64,000 nucleotides of DNA from Rhodospirillales bacterium Ga0074136 (GTDB lineage: Bacteria; Pseudomonadota; Alphaproteobacteria; Acetobacterales; Acetobacteraceae), in NCBI GenBank assembly GCA_001464375.1, contig LNEW01000075.1, forward strand, positions 1 through 64,000, written 5' to 3'. The notes under the pieces are model-generated. The model was not told where the DNA came from, ran no database searches, and was given only the letters and a program-made list of their open reading frames with translations. Within the stretch, counting starts at the first letter, position 1; each line of letters starts with the position of its first letter. This document shows positions 43,667 to 52,208 of the stretch, piece by piece. The position numbers and the translations under genes are program-made.

Positions 43667-44805
43667 CAGCGCAGCCCCAATTCGCGCGCGATGATGCCAC
43701 GCATGATCTCCCGCGTGCCGCCGCGCAGCGAGAAGGTCGGTGTGATCTGCGTCAGGTAGTCGTGCATGCGGCGCATCGGCTCGGGCATGGTGTCCACGTC
43801 GCGCAGCGCGCGCATCGCGCCCGGCAGCGCCTGTTCGAAGTCGTTGCCGAGGTCCTTCACCAGGGCGGCCTGGCGCACCGGGTCGGCGCCATCCTGCAGC
43901 ATGCCGGCAATGGCGGTGGACATGGCGCGCAGGGTCCACAACCGCGCCACCTCGCGCCCCAGCGCGGGTGCCGCCACGGCGTCGTCGCGCAGCGCGTCCA
44001 GCGACGATTCCAGCAGCGGATGGGACGACATGTAGCGGTCCGGCCCGCTGCGCTCGAAGGCGAGTTCCGACGTGGCCTGCGCCCAGCCCGCGCCTTCCTG
44101 GCCGACCAGCGCGTCCTCGGGCAGGCGGACGTCGTCGAAGGTGATTTCGTTGAAGCCCTGCTCGCCGACCAGGTCGCGGATCGGGCGGATGGTCACGCCC
44201 GGCGCGCGCAGATCCACCAGCACCTGCGACAGGCCCTGGTGCTTCGATCCGCCTTCCGGCGCGGGGGATGTGCGCACCAGCGCGATCATCCAGTCACACA
44301 GGTGACCGAAGGTCGTCCAGATCTTGCGTCCGTTGAGCAGCCAGCCGCCCTCGATGCGGTCGGCGCGCGTGCGCAGGGAGGCGAGGTCGGATCCGGAATC
44401 CGGTTCCGACAATCCGATGCAGAAGGCGAGGTCGCCGCGTGCGATGCCCGGCAGGAATCGTTCGCGCTGCGCCTGCGTGCCCAGGCGCAGGATCAGCGGG
44501 CCGGACTGCCGGTCGCCGATCCAGTGCGCGCCGACCGGCGCGCCGGCGGCGAGCATCTCCTCCAGCACGATGTTACGGTCGAGGAAGCTGCGTTCGGCCC
44601 CGCCGTATTGCTTCGGCCAGCACATGCCGATCCAGCCGCGGGCGCCCACTGCGCGGGTGAAGTCGCGGTCGAAACCCATCCAGGACCGGGCGCGTATTTC
44701 GGGCGTCCAGCGATGGTCGTGCTCCGCGATGAAGGCACGCACCTCCGCGCGCAACGCGGCGGCACCGGGCGGCGGATCCCTGAGGTCAAATCGCAATCCG
44801 GTCAT
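43666..44805 (-). CDS. acyl-CoA dehydrogenase
   Basis: A 379-residue flavoenzyme of acyl-CoA desaturation. Visible marks are MCWPKQYGGAERSFLDRNIV (about 62-81), the FAD signature FCIGLSEPDSGSDLASLRT (about 130-148), IWTTFGHLCDWMI and the end SLRGGTREIMRGIIARELGL, the normal C-terminal motif. ATG 44805 is used; an in-frame TTG nine codons earlier has no ribosome-binding site. Its last base is shared with the first codon of the next gene, so the two dehydrogenase genes are co-translated. Confidence 0.92.
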   Translation of the reverse strand: MTGLRFDLRDPPPGAAALRAEVRAFIAEHDHRWTPEIRARSWMGFDRDFTRAVGARGWIGMCWPKQYGGAERSFLDRNIVLEEMLAAGAPVGAHWIGDRQSGPLILRLGTQAQRERFLPGIARGDLAFCIGLSEPDSGSDLASLRTRADRIEGGWLLNGRKIWTTFGHLCDWMIALVRTSPAPEGGSKHQGLSQVLVDLRAPGVTIRPIRDLVGEQGFNEITFDDVRLPEDALVGQEGAGWAQATSELAFERSGPDRYMSSHPLLESSLDALRDDAVAAPALGREVARLWTLRAMSTAIAGMLQDGADPVRQAALVKDLGNDFEQALPGAMRALRDVDTMPEPMRRMHDYLTQITPTFSLRGGTREIMRGIIARELGLR

Positions 44806-44868
44806 GCCTGTCGATGCTCCCTTGGCGGTCAATGCCCAACGGCCAGAAACAGGAGGGGGTTACCGCTG

Positions 44869-46077
44869 TCAGACAACGCCCGCCGCCCGTGCCGCCGCGA
44901 TCTCCGCCGCATCCATCCCCGCGAATTCCGCCAGCACCGCATCGGTATCCCCGCCCGGCGCGGGAATGCCGTGCCGATAGCTCACCGGTGTCGCGCCCAT
45001 CCGCAGCGGAGACCCCGGCACGCGCACCGTGCCGCCGGCGTGATGCGGCACTTCCACGATCATGCCGCGCGCCTGCACATGTGGGTCGGCCTCGACGTCG
45101 CGTGCCGTGTTGATGGGGCCGCTGGTGATCTTCGCCGCCTCCAGCCGCGCGAGCCATTCGGCGCGCGGGCGCGTGCGCAGCAGGGTGCGCATGCGGTCGA
45201 GCAGCGCCGCGCGATGTTCGGACCGGTCCCGCGCGCGCTTGAAGCGCGGGTCTTCCGCCCATTCCGGGTGGCCGAGCGCATCGGCCAGGCGGATGAATTC
45301 CCGGTCGTTCAGCACGCCGATGACGAATTTCGAATCCGACCCGTCGAAGACCCCGTAGGGCACCGCGACCGGGCTGTCGTTGCCGCTGCGCGGAAAGATG
45401 TGCCCGGCATTCAGCCAGGACGACATCGGCGCCTGCATCAGCGACATCATGGTCTCGAGCAACGAGACCTCGATCGCCTGGCCCTCGCCGGTCGCGTCGC
45501 GATGGCGCAGCGCGGCCAGGATGGCGACGGTGGCGGCGAAGCCGGTGAACATGTCGGCCACCGGCACGCCGACGCGCTGCGGCCCACCGCCCGGCGTGCC
45601 GTCGGCCTCGCCGGTCACTTCCATCAGCCCCGCCATGGCCTGCGCCACGAAATCGTAGCCCGAGCGACCGGCATAGGGCCCGTCCTGGCCGAAGCCGGTG
45701 ATGGAGCAGTAGATCAGGCGGGGGTTAACGGCGCGCAGGTCGGTATGGGACAGGCCGTAGCGCGCCAGCGTCCCGGTGCGGAAATTCTCGATCAGCACAT
45801 CGGCGCGCCCGGCCATGCGCTTCAGGATCGCAGCACCCTCCGGCTTCGCGAAATCCACCGACACGGACCGCTTGTTGCGGTTCAGCGCGACGAAATAGGT
45901 GCTGTCGTCGCTGCCCGGCACGAAGGGCGGGCCCAGCGCGCGCAGGTCGTCGCCGTCGCCATGGCGTTCCACCTTGGCGATGTCGGCGCCGAGGTCGCCC
46001 AGCATCTGCGCGCAGAGCGGCCCCGCCACGACCCGCGTCAGGTCCACCACGCGCAGGCCATCCAGCGCCCCGGCCAT
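44869..46077 (-). CDS. CaiB/BaiF family CoA transferase
   Basis: A 402-residue class III CoA transferase that would load an acid with CoA taken from another thioester. It begins LRVVDLTRVVAGPLCAQMLG, has KVERHGDGDDLR, LNRNKRSVSVDFAKPEG and DVLIENFRTGTLARYG, and the catalytic Asp lies in RVGVPVADMFTGFAAT (about 167-182). It starts the operon with two acyl-CoA dehydrogenases and a hydratase 63 bases downstream. This set describes activation, desaturation and hydration of an unknown acid. Confidence 0.93.
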   Translation of the reverse strand: MAGALDGLRVVDLTRVVAGPLCAQMLGDLGADIAKVERHGDGDDLRALGPPFVPGSDDSTYFVALNRNKRSVSVDFAKPEGAAILKRMAGRADVLIENFRTGTLARYGLSHTDLRAVNPRLIYCSITGFGQDGPYAGRSGYDFVAQAMAGLMEVTGEADGTPGGGPQRVGVPVADMFTGFAATVAILAALRHRDATGEGQAIEVSLLETMMSLMQAPMSSWLNAGHIFPRSGNDSPVAVPYGVFDGSDSKFVIGVLNDREFIRLADALGHPEWAEDPRFKRARDRSEHRAALLDRMRTLLRTRPRAEWLARLEAAKITSGPINTARDVEADPHVQARGMIVEVPHHAGGTVRVPGSPLRMGATPVSYRHGIPAPGGDTDAVLAEFAGMDAAEIAAARAAGVV

Positions 46078-46252
46078 GCATCCTCCGATTCCTCAACGGG
46101 GCCCAGGGTGGCGCAGGACGGGCGGTGGGGAAAGCCCGGCGGGACGGGGGAGGGGTTTGCTGGCGTCGTGCAAACGCCGCGGACAGGTAGCACGCCCAGG
46201 ACAGCGCCGCGGCGGTGGACGCCATGGTATCTTCCGTGCTGCCGTTGCCGTC

Positions 46253-46969
46253 ATGAAACGCATCCTGCTCGCGGCCCTGGTGCTGCTGCCGTTGCCCGCC
46301 CTGGCGCAACCGTCCTTCGACTGCGCCCGCGCCCGCGCCTGGGACGAACGCGTGATCTGCGCCCAGGCCGATTTGGCGGAGCTGGACCGCCGCATCGCCG
46401 CCGCGTGGCGCGCCGCAACGGAACGCGCGACCCCGGAGCAGCGCGCGAGGCTGCAGAGCGAACAGCGCGCCTGGCTGGCGGAGCGCCGCGCCTGCGAAGG
46501 CCCCGCGGCGCGCGAGGCGCAATCCTGCGTCCGCCGCGCCATGCGTGCCCGTGCGCGTGACCTGGAGGCCGCGGTGGCGGGGGGCGGTTCCGGGACCAGC
46601 AGCTCGGGCGCGCCGGCCGAGCCCGCCAAGCCGCCGCCCGCCGCCGTAGCGCCGGCCGCCGCGCTGGGCGCGGTGAACTGCCCAGCCACGACGGGCTGGG
46701 CGGCGCTGCGGATCTGCACCACGCCGGGCATGCGGGAACTGGATGCCGCGGTGGTGCGCGATGCCGTGGCGGCGCGCGCCCGCTTCGCCAGTCAGCCCGC
46801 CGCGCTGAGCGAGATCGAGGCGCTGCTGACCCGCTACCTGGCCGAGCGCGAGGGCTGCGGCCGCGCGCCCGGCCGCGTTCCGGTCGACTGCCTGCAGGAG
46901 ACGATGGAGGAGGTGCGGGCCGAACTGCGCCGCCGCGCGCCCCCCGCGCCGGCGCCGCGCGCGGGTTGA
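46253..46969 (+). CDS. DUF1311 (LprI-like) secreted protein
   Basis: A 238-residue periplasmic protein. A signal peptide (about 1-18, ending ALA) precedes a DUF1311 domain SFDCARARAWDERVICAQAD (about 20-39) with AELDRRIAAAWRAA and a further Cys pair at about 83 and 92, the pattern seen in LprI-type lysozyme-inhibitor relatives. A Pro/Ala linker (about 112-140) leads to a second Cys-containing half (NCPATTGWAALRICTTPGM, about 144-162), a degenerate repeat of the first. Function is unproven. Confidence 0.8.
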   Translation: MKRILLAALVLLPLPALAQPSFDCARARAWDERVICAQADLAELDRRIAAAWRAATERATPEQRARLQSEQRAWLAERRACEGPAAREAQSCVRRAMRARARDLEAAVAGGGSGTSSSGAPAEPAKPPPAAVAPAAALGAVNCPATTGWAALRICTTPGMRELDAAVVRDAVAARARFASQPAALSEIEALLTRYLAEREGCGRAPGRVPVDCLQETMEEVRAELRRRAPPAPAPRAG

Positions 46970-47075
46970 CCCGCGCGTCCCTTCCGCCGGCGCTGGTCCT
47001 GGTGGTTCCGCTTCCATCGTACCACCAAGCCGGAGAGCAGCATGATCCGGGGGCGGTGCTCAACGCCGCGTGCAG

Positions 47076-48689
47076 TCAGTCCGGTGCGGCGATGCCGCGG
47101 CGCAGCTCGAATTTCTGGATCTTGCCGGTCGCGGTCTTGGGCAGCGGGCCGAAGGTGACGTGGCGTGGCGCCTTGAAATGCGCCAGGTGCGTGCGGCAAT
47201 GCGCGATGATGTCGGCCGCCGCGGTGTTGGCGCCTGGCTTCAGCGTCACGAAGGCGTGCGGCACCTCGCCCCATTTCGCGTCCGGCTGCGCGACGACGGC
47301 GGCTTCCATCACGTCGGGGTGGCGGTACAGCGCCTCCTCGACTTCGAGGGAGGAAATGTTCTCGCCGCCGGAGATGACGATGTCCTTGGCGCGGTCCTTG
47401 ACCTCGATGTAGCCGTCGGGGTGCAGCACGCCGAGATCGCCGGTGCGGAACCACCCGTCCACGAAGGCGGCGGCGTTCGCGCGCGGATTGCGCAGGTAGC
47501 CCTTCATCACCGTATTGCCGCGCAGTGCGATCTCGCCGAGCGTCGCGCCATCGGGTGGCACGCGCGCGCCGGTCTCCTGGTCGACCACCGTGGCGTCCTC
47601 GAGCGTGGGTAGCGGCACGCCCTGGCGCGCCATGAAGGCGGCCCTGCCGGCCAGGTCGAGAGACGCGAGTTCCGGCTGCCAGGCACACAGCAGCGAAGGC
47701 CCGTAGCACTCCGTCAGGCCGTACAGGTGCGTGACCTCGAAGCCCAGGCGCTCCATCGCCGCGATCACCGGCGAGGGCGGCGCGGCGCCGCCGGTGGCGA
47801 TGCCGACACGGTGGGAAAAGCTTCGCCGCTGGTCCTCGGGCGCGTGGATCAACATGGTCAACACGACCGGGGCGGCGCACAGGTGCGTGACGCTGTGTTC
47901 GGCGACCAGGGCGAAGATGCGCGCCGGTTCGACCCGACGCAGGCAGACATGCGTGCCGCCCTGCAGGGTGACCGCCCAGGTATAGGTCCAGCCATTGCAG
48001 TGGAACATCGGCAGCGTCCAGAGATAGACGCTCTGCGCGTTGAGCCCGAAGGCCAGCGCATTGCCGCAGGCGTTCAGGTAGGCGCCGCGATGGTGCACCA
48101 CGACACCCTTCGGATCGCCCGTGGTGCCGGAGGTGTAGGACAACGAGATCGCCGCCCATTCATCCGGCGGCGGCTGCACGGGGAAGCCAGGGTCGCCGGT
48201 CGCGAGGAAGGCCTCATAGGCTGTGGCGTCGATCGCCGCGCCGCCCGGGCCTTCCGGATCGTCCACGACCACGAGGCGGGGGGCGTTCGCGACGCCGTCC
48301 AGCGCGGCAGCCACCAGCGCGGCGAATTCGCGATCCAGCAGCAGCACCCGCGCGCCGGAATGGTCGAGGATGAAGCGCACCGTCGGCGCATCGAGGCGCG
48401 TGTTCACCGGGCACAGCACGGCATGCGCCATGGGCACCGCCATGTGCGCCTCGAGCATCTCCGGGGTGTTCGGCAACAGCGCGGCGACCACATCGCCGGG
48501 CGCCACGCCGGCGCGTCGCAGCGCGGAGGCGAGGCGCCGGCTGCGGTCCAGGTACTGCGCGTAGGTCACGCGCCGCGCGCCATGGATGATGGCGGTACGG
48601 CCGGGCCACACGCGCGCCGCGCGCGCCAGGAACGATACCGGCGAGAGCGCGACGTGGTTCGCCGCCGATTTCGGCAGGTCGTCGTCCAT
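47076..48689 (-). CDS. acyl-CoA synthetase (AMP-forming), LvaE-like by context
   Basis: A 537-residue ANL-superfamily ligase making acyl-CoA from an acid, ATP and CoA. Motifs are LSYTSGTTGDPKGVVVHHRG (P-loop, about 179-198), HLYGLTECYGPS (about 316-327), WFRTGDLGVLHPDGYIEVKD (about 410-429), DIVISGGENISSLEVEEAL and the C-terminal Lys in PKTATGKIQKFELR. It is the last gene of a five-gene operon matching lva composition, where LvaE activates levulinate. By fold alone it would be called a medium-chain acyl-CoA synthetase. Confidence 0.92.
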   Translation of the reverse strand: MDDDLPKSAANHVALSPVSFLARAARVWPGRTAIIHGARRVTYAQYLDRSRRLASALRRAGVAPGDVVAALLPNTPEMLEAHMAVPMAHAVLCPVNTRLDAPTVRFILDHSGARVLLLDREFAALVAAALDGVANAPRLVVVDDPEGPGGAAIDATAYEAFLATGDPGFPVQPPPDEWAAISLSYTSGTTGDPKGVVVHHRGAYLNACGNALAFGLNAQSVYLWTLPMFHCNGWTYTWAVTLQGGTHVCLRRVEPARIFALVAEHSVTHLCAAPVVLTMLIHAPEDQRRSFSHRVGIATGGAAPPSPVIAAMERLGFEVTHLYGLTECYGPSLLCAWQPELASLDLAGRAAFMARQGVPLPTLEDATVVDQETGARVPPDGATLGEIALRGNTVMKGYLRNPRANAAAFVDGWFRTGDLGVLHPDGYIEVKDRAKDIVISGGENISSLEVEEALYRHPDVMEAAVVAQPDAKWGEVPHAFVTLKPGANTAAADIIAHCRTHLAHFKAPRHVTFGPLPKTATGKIQKFELRRGIAAPD

Positions 48690-48694
48690 CGCCG

Positions 48695-49162
48695 TCAGCC
48701 CTTGGCCAGCGCGCGCGGGGCGCTGACGGCGCAGCGCGCGCGTGTCAGCGCGTCGAGCAGTGCGGCGGCGTGCGCATGGCCTGGCGTGCCGCGGTCGAAG
48801 CCCCCGGCCCGGATCGTCGCGGCGTAGGCGCGCGGGTCGCCGCCCATGCCGGCCAGCACGGCGCTTTGCCAGGCGGGGCTCTGCGCCGCTTCGCGCTCGG
48901 CGATCGCGATGGCGTTCGCCACCATGCGCGCGGCAAAGACCTTCGAGGGCGGAAGCTGGGGAAGCAGGTCGTTCAGCAGGGTTTCGCGCGGCGTGCGCAT
49001 GTCGCGATTCTGCGCCCCGTCCGGGGCGGCGATAATCAAGGCAGTCGCTGCCATCTGCGCGACGTGGCGCAGTTCGGCCGGCAGCGCGGGCAGCAATTCG
49101 TTCAGCAGCACGTCCCGCGCGGTGGCCAGCAGGTCCTCGGCACCTGGTTCCTCACGCAGCAT
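48695..49162 (-). CDS. lvaB: DUF6285 protein, LvaB-like, with internal duplication
   Basis: A 155-residue helical protein. In Pseudomonas putida the DUF6285 protein LvaB is a small partner needed with kinase LvaA for phosphorylation of 4-hydroxyvaleryl-CoA. The conserved helix pair is RETLLNDLLPQLPPSKVF then ARMVANAIAIAE (59-89). The same pattern occurs just before it, RDVLLNELLPALPAELRHV then AQMAATALIIAA (16-46), so the N terminus carries an extra copy. The start overlaps the kinase gene by 11 bases, which fits a stoichiometric complex. Confidence 0.82.
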   Translation of the reverse strand: MLREEPGAEDLLATARDVLLNELLPALPAELRHVAQMAATALIIAAPDGAQNRDMRTPRETLLNDLLPQLPPSKVFAARMVANAIAIAEREAAQSPAWQSAVLAGMGGDPRAYAATIRAGGFDRGTPGHAHAAALLDALTRARCAVSAPRALAKG

Positions 49163-50138
49163 CGCGGGTCTCCACCATGCGCAGGATCTCCCATTCGAGG
49201 GCGGGGACCATGTGGCCGGTCAGTGCCAGTTCCAGGCTGCGCTCGACGCCGGAGATGTGGCGTTCCGCCTGGTCCACCGCGATCGAGGCCCAGCGGATAT
49301 GCGCGGCCACTTCCCACCAGCGCACGCGGGAATCGTCGACCGCACCGTAGCCTTCGTACAGCGCGGCGCGCGGGCCGATCCCCCCGGCCTCCTGCGCGTC
49401 GTTGCCGAAGCGCCAGCACTTCGCACAGAGCCAGCCGAGGTCGGCGTGCGGGTCGCTCCAGAGCGAGAATTCCCAATCCAGCACGGCGGTGACGCCATGC
49501 TCGTCCAGCATGATGTTGCCGGTGCGGAAGTCGTTGTGGACCAGCACGGCGGGCATCGGCGGCGGTGCGGTGCGCTCGAGGTGCCGCAGCCCCCATTCCA
49601 GGACAGGGCGCGGCGTGCGCTGGCGGTCGAGCGCGGCGTGCTGGTCGATGATGAAGGCGCGGCAGGGGTCGTCCGGCGGCGTGCCGAGGAAGGCCAGGTC
49701 CGCGCGCGGCGGCGTGATGGAGTGGATGCGCGCCATCTCCCGCCCCAGCGCGCGCGCGCAGGCAGCGCGCCCGCCGCCCAGGGTTTCGCTGCGCACCACG
49801 CGATGGCCGGCCGCGGTGCCGGCGACGCGCTTCATCACGAAAAAGGGTGCGCCGAGCACGCGGGCGTCCTCGCACAGGAACAGCGGCTGCGGCACCGTCA
49901 CGCCGGCGCTGAAGGCCGCGTGCAGCAGCGCATATTCCTCCGCCCGCCCGTGGCTGACGGCGAGCGTTGCCGCGTTGTCGGTGCGCAGCACCCAGGCACG
50001 CCCGCCCGAGATATCCAGCGCCCAGTTCTGCTGGATGGCGCCGCCCGACAGCAGCGCGGCGCTCTCGATCACCAGCGACGCGTCGCCGGTCGCGCCGCGC
50101 AGCCAGGCGGTCAGCCGGGCGCGGCGCGCTTCATCCAT
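49152..50138 (-). CDS. lvaA: APH-type kinase, LvaA-like
   Basis: A 328-residue aminoglycoside-phosphotransferase-fold protein. Kinase marks are WVLRTDNA (about 49-56), the Brenner-type catalytic loop VLVHNDFRTGNIML (about 187-200) and the metal Asp in VLDWEFSLWSDPHADLGWLC (about 207-226). Such proteins beside acyl-CoA dehydrogenases phosphorylate the 4-hydroxyl of hydroxyacyl-CoA (LvaA; related to the kinase half of ACAD10/11), not antibiotics. Start ATG 50138 overlaps the dehydrogenase gene by eight bases and the stop overlaps the DUF6285 gene. Confidence 0.86.
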   Translation of the reverse strand: MDEARRARLTAWLRGATGDASLVIESAALLSGGAIQQNWALDISGGRAWVLRTDNAATLAVSHGRAEEYALLHAAFSAGVTVPQPLFLCEDARVLGAPFFVMKRVAGTAAGHRVVRSETLGGGRAACARALGREMARIHSITPPRADLAFLGTPPDDPCRAFIIDQHAALDRQRTPRPVLEWGLRHLERTAPPPMPAVLVHNDFRTGNIMLDEHGVTAVLDWEFSLWSDPHADLGWLCAKCWRFGNDAQEAGGIGPRAALYEGYGAVDDSRVRWWEVAAHIRWASIAVDQAERHISGVERSLELALTGHMVPALEWEILRMVETRDAA

Positions 50139-51342
50139 GCCCGGCCTGGCCCCAGCGGAAGAAGCCGTCGCCCTCCGCGCGCAGGATGTTCGCCAGCACC
50201 ATGCGGTGGACTTCCGACGCACCATCCACCAGCCGCGCCTGGCGGGCGTAGCGGTAGATCCATTCGATCACCGTGTCCTTGGAATAGCCGCGCGCACCGA
50301 GCAGTTGCAGCGCCGTGTCGACGGATTTCTGCAGCGCATCGGCGACGACGATCTTCGCCATCGACACCTCCTTGCGCGCGAAGGACCCCTGGTCGAGCGC
50401 CCAGGCGGCGCGCATGGTCAGCAGCCGGCCGATCTCGATCTCCATCGCGGCCTGTCCCACCAGGCCCTGCACGCTTTCGCGGTCGACCAGCTTCATGCCG
50501 AAGGAATCGCGCTGCTTGATGCGCTCCATCGCGATCTCGAGCGACCGCCGTGCCAGCCCCGTCCAGCGCATGCAATGCGTCAGCCGGGCCACGCCCAGGC
50601 GCCATTGCGTGAGCTTCAGCCCGTCGCCGACATTCAGCAGGCGCTGGTCGTCGGGAATCTCCAGCCCGTCGAAGGCCAGTTCGCAATGCCCGCCATGTTC
50701 CTCCGGGCCCATGATGGGGATGCGGCGCACGATGCTCCAGCCCGGCGTATCGGCATCGAACAGGAAGGCGGTCAGGCCCTTGCGTTCGTCCTCCGAGGTG
50801 CGCGCGATGATGATGAAGATCTTCGCGTTGCCAGCCCCGGTGATGTAGTGCTTGCGCCCGGTGATGCGCCAGCGGTCGTTGCCGATCATCTCGGCCTTCG
50901 TGTAGGTCAGGCCGGGGTCGGACCCGCAGCCATCCGGTTCGGTCATCGCGAAGGCCGACTGCGCCGCGCCATCGACGATCGGCTGCAGCCAGCGCGGCTT
51001 CATCGCCTCCGGCAGCACCTCGTCGAGGATCATCATGTTGCCGTCGTCGGGCGCGGCGGAGTTGAACACGACGGGACCGAAGATGGAGCGGTTCATCTCC
51101 TCGTAGCAGGCGGCCATGCCGATGCGCGGCAGTTCCATGCCGCCCAGGCGCCTGGGCATCTGCAACGCCCACAGCCCCTCGGCCTTCGCCGCGCGGCGCA
51201 TCTCGACCAGCACATGCGGCGCGATGTTGTCGTGCTCGTCGTAGTTGGCGCGGTCGGATTCCAGCGGGATCAGGCGGTCATCGACGAAGCGGCGGATGCG
51301 GATGCGGACATCCTCGATCTCGACGGGCAGCACGAAATCCAT
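50131..51342 (-). CDS. lvaC: acyl-CoA dehydrogenase, LvaC-like
   Basis: A 403-residue ACAD. It has GLWALQMPRRLGGMELPRIG (about 57-76), the FAD signature AFAMTEPDGCGSDP, the helix SFGMKLVDRESVQGLVGQAA and the end WIYRYARQARLVDGASEVHR. This C-terminal pattern and the tight linkage to an APH-type kinase match LvaC and the ACAD half of human ACAD10/11, which eliminate phosphate from 4-phospho-acyl-CoA to give an enoyl-CoA. A normal desaturase role is the alternative. Confidence 0.9.
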   Translation of the reverse strand: MDFVLPVEIEDVRIRIRRFVDDRLIPLESDRANYDEHDNIAPHVLVEMRRAAKAEGLWALQMPRRLGGMELPRIGMAACYEEMNRSIFGPVVFNSAAPDDGNMMILDEVLPEAMKPRWLQPIVDGAAQSAFAMTEPDGCGSDPGLTYTKAEMIGNDRWRITGRKHYITGAGNAKIFIIIARTSEDERKGLTAFLFDADTPGWSIVRRIPIMGPEEHGGHCELAFDGLEIPDDQRLLNVGDGLKLTQWRLGVARLTHCMRWTGLARRSLEIAMERIKQRDSFGMKLVDRESVQGLVGQAAMEIEIGRLLTMRAAWALDQGSFARKEVSMAKIVVADALQKSVDTALQLLGARGYSKDTVIEWIYRYARQARLVDGASEVHRMVLANILRAEGDGFFRWGQAGHG

Positions 51343-51354
51343 GGCGCAGCGTTC

Positions 51355-52122
51355 CTAGAGCGGGTTGACCGAATGCCCGCCATCCACCGTGACCGTGGCA
51401 CCCGTCATGTGCGCACCGGCGGCGGAGGCGAGGAGCAGCAGCGGACCGGTGAGATCATCCGGCGACCCCAGCCGCCGCTGCGGGATGCGCTTGACCATCG
51501 CCTGGCCAGGCTCCGAGGCGAAGTAGTCGCGGTTGATGTCGGTCGCGACATAGCCTGGCGCGATGGCGTTCACGCGGATGGAAAACCGCGCCAGTTCCAC
51601 CGCCATCTGGCGCGTCAGGTGCAGCAGCCCGGCCTTGGCGGCGGTGTAGCCCGCCACGCCCGGGATGGTGCGCTGCCCCAGTACGGAGGCGATGTTGATG
51701 ATGGACCCTGGTTGCTTCGCCGCCGCCAGGCGCTTCGCCGCCTCCTGCCCCACCAGGAAGCAGCCGCGCAGGTTCACGGCCATGACGCTGTCCCAGTCAT
51801 TGATGCCCTGTTGCAGCAGCGGCTTCGTCACCGCGATGCCGGCATTGTTCACCAGGATGTCGCAGGGACCGCCGAGCGCCGCCTCGGCAGCATCGAAGGC
51901 GGCGGGGATGGTGGCGGGATCGGTGACGTCGAGCGGCACGGCGGCGGCGCGCGCGCCCAGTTCCGCGGCCAGCGCGGATGTCGCCTCGACGCGGCGCGCC
52001 GCCAACGCCACCTGCGCCCCCGCCCCATGCAGGACGCGCGCGAAATGCGCGCCCAGCACGCCCGAGGCGCCCGTCACCAGCGCCCGGCGGCCTTCCAGCG
52101 AGAACAGCGCGGCGATGTCCAT
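51355..52122 (-). CDS. SDR oxidoreductase, LvaD-like by context
   Basis: A 255-residue short-chain dehydrogenase with TGASGVLGAHFARVL (about 18-32), NNAGI, catalytic Ser in NIASVLGQ and YTAAK with Tyr/Lys. It is the first gene of the operon, 12 bases before the acyl-CoA dehydrogenase gene. In the lva pathway LvaD reduces levulinyl-CoA to 4-hydroxyvaleryl-CoA; position and family fit that step, but SDR specificity cannot be read from sequence. Confidence 0.88.
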   Translation of the reverse strand: MDIAALFSLEGRRALVTGASGVLGAHFARVLHGAGAQVALAARRVEATSALAAELGARAAAVPLDVTDPATIPAAFDAAEAALGGPCDILVNNAGIAVTKPLLQQGINDWDSVMAVNLRGCFLVGQEAAKRLAAAKQPGSIINIASVLGQRTIPGVAGYTAAKAGLLHLTRQMAVELARFSIRVNAIAPGYVATDINRDYFASEPGQAMVKRIPQRRLGSPDDLTGPLLLLASAAGAHMTGATVTVDGGHSVNPL

Positions 52123-52208
52123 GCGTCACTCTCCCGCCGGCAGGCGTGCCACCCGTTGCGCCGGCCCGCAAGCCCCGCGATGCTGCCCCCCGGCACAGGA
52201 GAGACAGC

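Noticed and set aside
47000-47040. GGTGGT / ACCACC inverted repeat between convergent genes
   Set aside because: Stem is short with a long loop and no T tract; too weak to call.
49152-50138. Aminoglycoside resistance gene
   Set aside because: The APH fold is present, but the operon context with DUF6285, ACAD and CoA ligase points to hydroxyacyl-CoA phosphorylation.
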